Of a DNA stretch of 7,512 bases, positions 7,401 to 7,512 are shown piece by piece; within the stretch, counting starts at the first letter, position 1, and each line of letters opens with the position of its first letter. The translations under genes and the position numbers were made by a program. This DNA is from Planctomycetota bacterium (GTDB lineage Bacteria > Planctomycetota > Phycisphaerae > Sedimentisphaerales > Anaerobacaceae). The notes beneath the pieces are model-generated. The model was not told the origin of the DNA. It searched no databases and saw nothing but the letters and a program-made list of their open reading frames with translations. The stretch spans positions 1-7,512 of the forward strand of contig JABMRO010000607.1 of assembly GCA_013202635.1 (NCBI GenBank). The letters are read 5' to 3'.

Positions 7401-7512
7401 AGACCAAAACGAGACAGGAGAACCTGCCAAACCTTCTTCTTCATCGGAAAAGCTCACGAAGCTTTGGGTGATAATCAAAAAGCCAGAGAGAATTTTGAGA
7501 AATCGGCATCCG
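4479..7512 (+). CDS. Secreted DUF5107 domain protein with TPR repeats (3' end outside window)
   Basis: The frame is open for 1011 codons to the window edge, so the C-terminus is missing. Residues 1-27 are a signal peptide (basic and polar start, hydrophobic core 10-22, A-R-A before D28), so the protein is exported. Residues of about 40-460 match the DUF5107 family as I know it: L-P-E-I-G-G-R (100-106), S-G-G-I-E-W (139-144) with H-H-H (148-150), H-H (307-308), W-E-W-G (316-319) and G-P-Y-I-E-I-M-A-G-A-Y-S-D (336-348). The L-P-x-x-G-G-R signature recalls aldose-1-epimerase-like proteins, suggesting a beta-sandwich sugar-binding or sugar-acting domain; this is inference. A proline-rich linker at about 469-484 leads into TPR-like helical pairs from about 523 to the window end, including 523-555, 564-594, 598-628 and 981-1011. 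Known members often have this DUF5107-TPR layout, and many occur in polysaccharide-degrading bacteria. The biochemical activity is not known to me. The start is set by the AGGAGG site six bases upstream. Confidence 0.9.
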   Translation, partial: MAGNKYFTRVAIFSITLITFFINPARADSTVKIYEEPLMIPTYQVGKPDPNPRFYTGRTYQGAQGRVYPYPMQDVLTDSRKDKTYKAVYLENEYVKVCVLPEIGGRVFSALDKTNNYDFLYRQHVIKPALIGMLGAWISGGIEWCIPHHHRATTFMPVDYTLQENPDGSKTVWVGEIELRHRMKWVIGITVYPEKSYMEATIKIINRTPFVNSILCWANVTVHANQDYQVIFPPGTEYATYHGKNQFARWPISHESYSGVDYTKGVDLSWWKNHPSPISFFAWNYQDDFFAGYDHAKEAGTAYVANHHIAPGKKLWEWGPGPRGQMWDKILTETDGPYIEIMAGAYSDNQPDYSWIQPYEVKIIKEYWYPIRQITSVKNANLKAAVNLEVSEKNTAQIGFNATSAYKNAKAILTADDKVVFRQRIDIGPDKPFSKEVALAAGVREKDLRVSLLSSTSEELIAYKPVEKEGAPMPKPVEPPPAPEDITTVEELYLTGLRLDQFHSAALEPYPYYEEALRRDPGNSRVNTELGILYLKRGMFKEAQEKLNQAVKRIAKNYTSPKSGRAYYYLGLALKFQGKYDAAYDALYKATWSYGFHTAAYYHLAEIDCIRKDFETALKHIDRSIATNTWNTKALNLKSAVLRQLGRFEDAAQAALKTLDFDTLDFWAGHELYLAKKAAGLRRESKEALKTLKVKSRGEVQSYLEMAVDYGNCGLWDEAIECLSILLDSNKKARQYPIVYYYLGYCYRKKGNNKRASRYYHMASKMPPDYCFPFRLETIDVLRSAANNNPTDALAPYYLGNLLYDHQPERAIKEWEKSQDLNDNFSTVHRNLGLSYVRMENNIPKAIASLEKAIACDKKDPRVYYELDLLYEAGGAAPEKRLKLLENNHSTITKRDDALSREIALFVLLQQYDKAIELLAGRNFHTWEGGGRIHNVYVDAHLLRGQKKFDSKRYREALNDFEAALEYPENLRVGRPKRDRRTCQTFFFIGKAHEALGDNQKARENFEKSAS
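7097..7104 (+). other. Run of eight G bases inside the DUF5107-TPR gene
   Basis: An uninterrupted G8 tract spans codons encoding A-G-G-A in the TPR region (about residues 873-876). The reading frame continues correctly on both sides (L-L-Y-E before, A-P-E-K-R after), so there is no frameshift in this copy. Such tracts are prone to replication slippage and sequencing error. Confidence 0.7.

Noticed and set aside
2315..7512. Functional link between the helicase and the DUF5107-TPR gene, such as a defence pair
   Set aside because: The helicase has the full housekeeping PcrA/UvrD architecture and the neighbour is exported; the 19-base gap alone is not evidence of a joint function.
1..7512. Mobile elements, CRISPR arrays, tRNA or rRNA genes
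   Set aside because: No long inverted or direct repeats, no regularly spaced repeats, no cloverleaf or rRNA-like stretches, and nearly all bases lie in four continuous genes.

Overview
The window is four co-directional plus-strand genes, the first and last cut by the window edges. The only gaps are 18, 58 and 19 bases, so it is almost entirely coding. Protein family content suggests a Planctomycetota genome, most likely Phycisphaerae or Sedimentisphaerales-like. The pointers are an ABC-2-type permease tail of a kind I associate with planctomycetes, a membrane-anchored protein of a poorly described family with motifs I recall from the same group, and a secreted DUF5107-TPR protein. The DUF5107-TPR family is, from memory, common in polysaccharide-degrading Planctomycetota and Bacteroidota. 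The lineage call is inference from family resemblance, not from a search.

Layout. Positions 1-471 hold the C-terminal part of a polytopic membrane protein that looks like an ABC-2-type transporter permease. Positions 490-2277 hold a 595-residue protein with one N-terminal membrane anchor, TPR-like helical segments, an odd tandem 'P-x-D-W...P..H' duplication and a C-terminal coiled coil. Positions 2336-4459 (or from 2315) hold a complete UvrD/PcrA superfamily 1A DNA helicase with every canonical motif and a C-terminal Tudor-like domain. Positions 4479-7512 hold the first 1011 codons of a secreted protein with a signal peptide, a DUF5107 module of likely mutarotase-like fold, a proline-rich linker and a long TPR array that runs off the window.

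How the genes fit together. The first two probably belong to one envelope system: a permease plus an anchored helical partner, with any ATPase subunit presumably upstream of the window. The helicase is housekeeping DNA repair and replication machinery. The DUF5107-TPR gene starts 19 bases after the helicase and has the only strong Shine-Dalgarno sequence in the window, but nothing in its content ties it functionally to the helicase.

No RNA genes, mobile elements, CRISPR arrays or convincing promoters or terminators are visible. I found no obvious defence or other unprecedented system. The least understood items are the 595-residue anchored protein and the biochemical role of the DUF5107-TPR protein.
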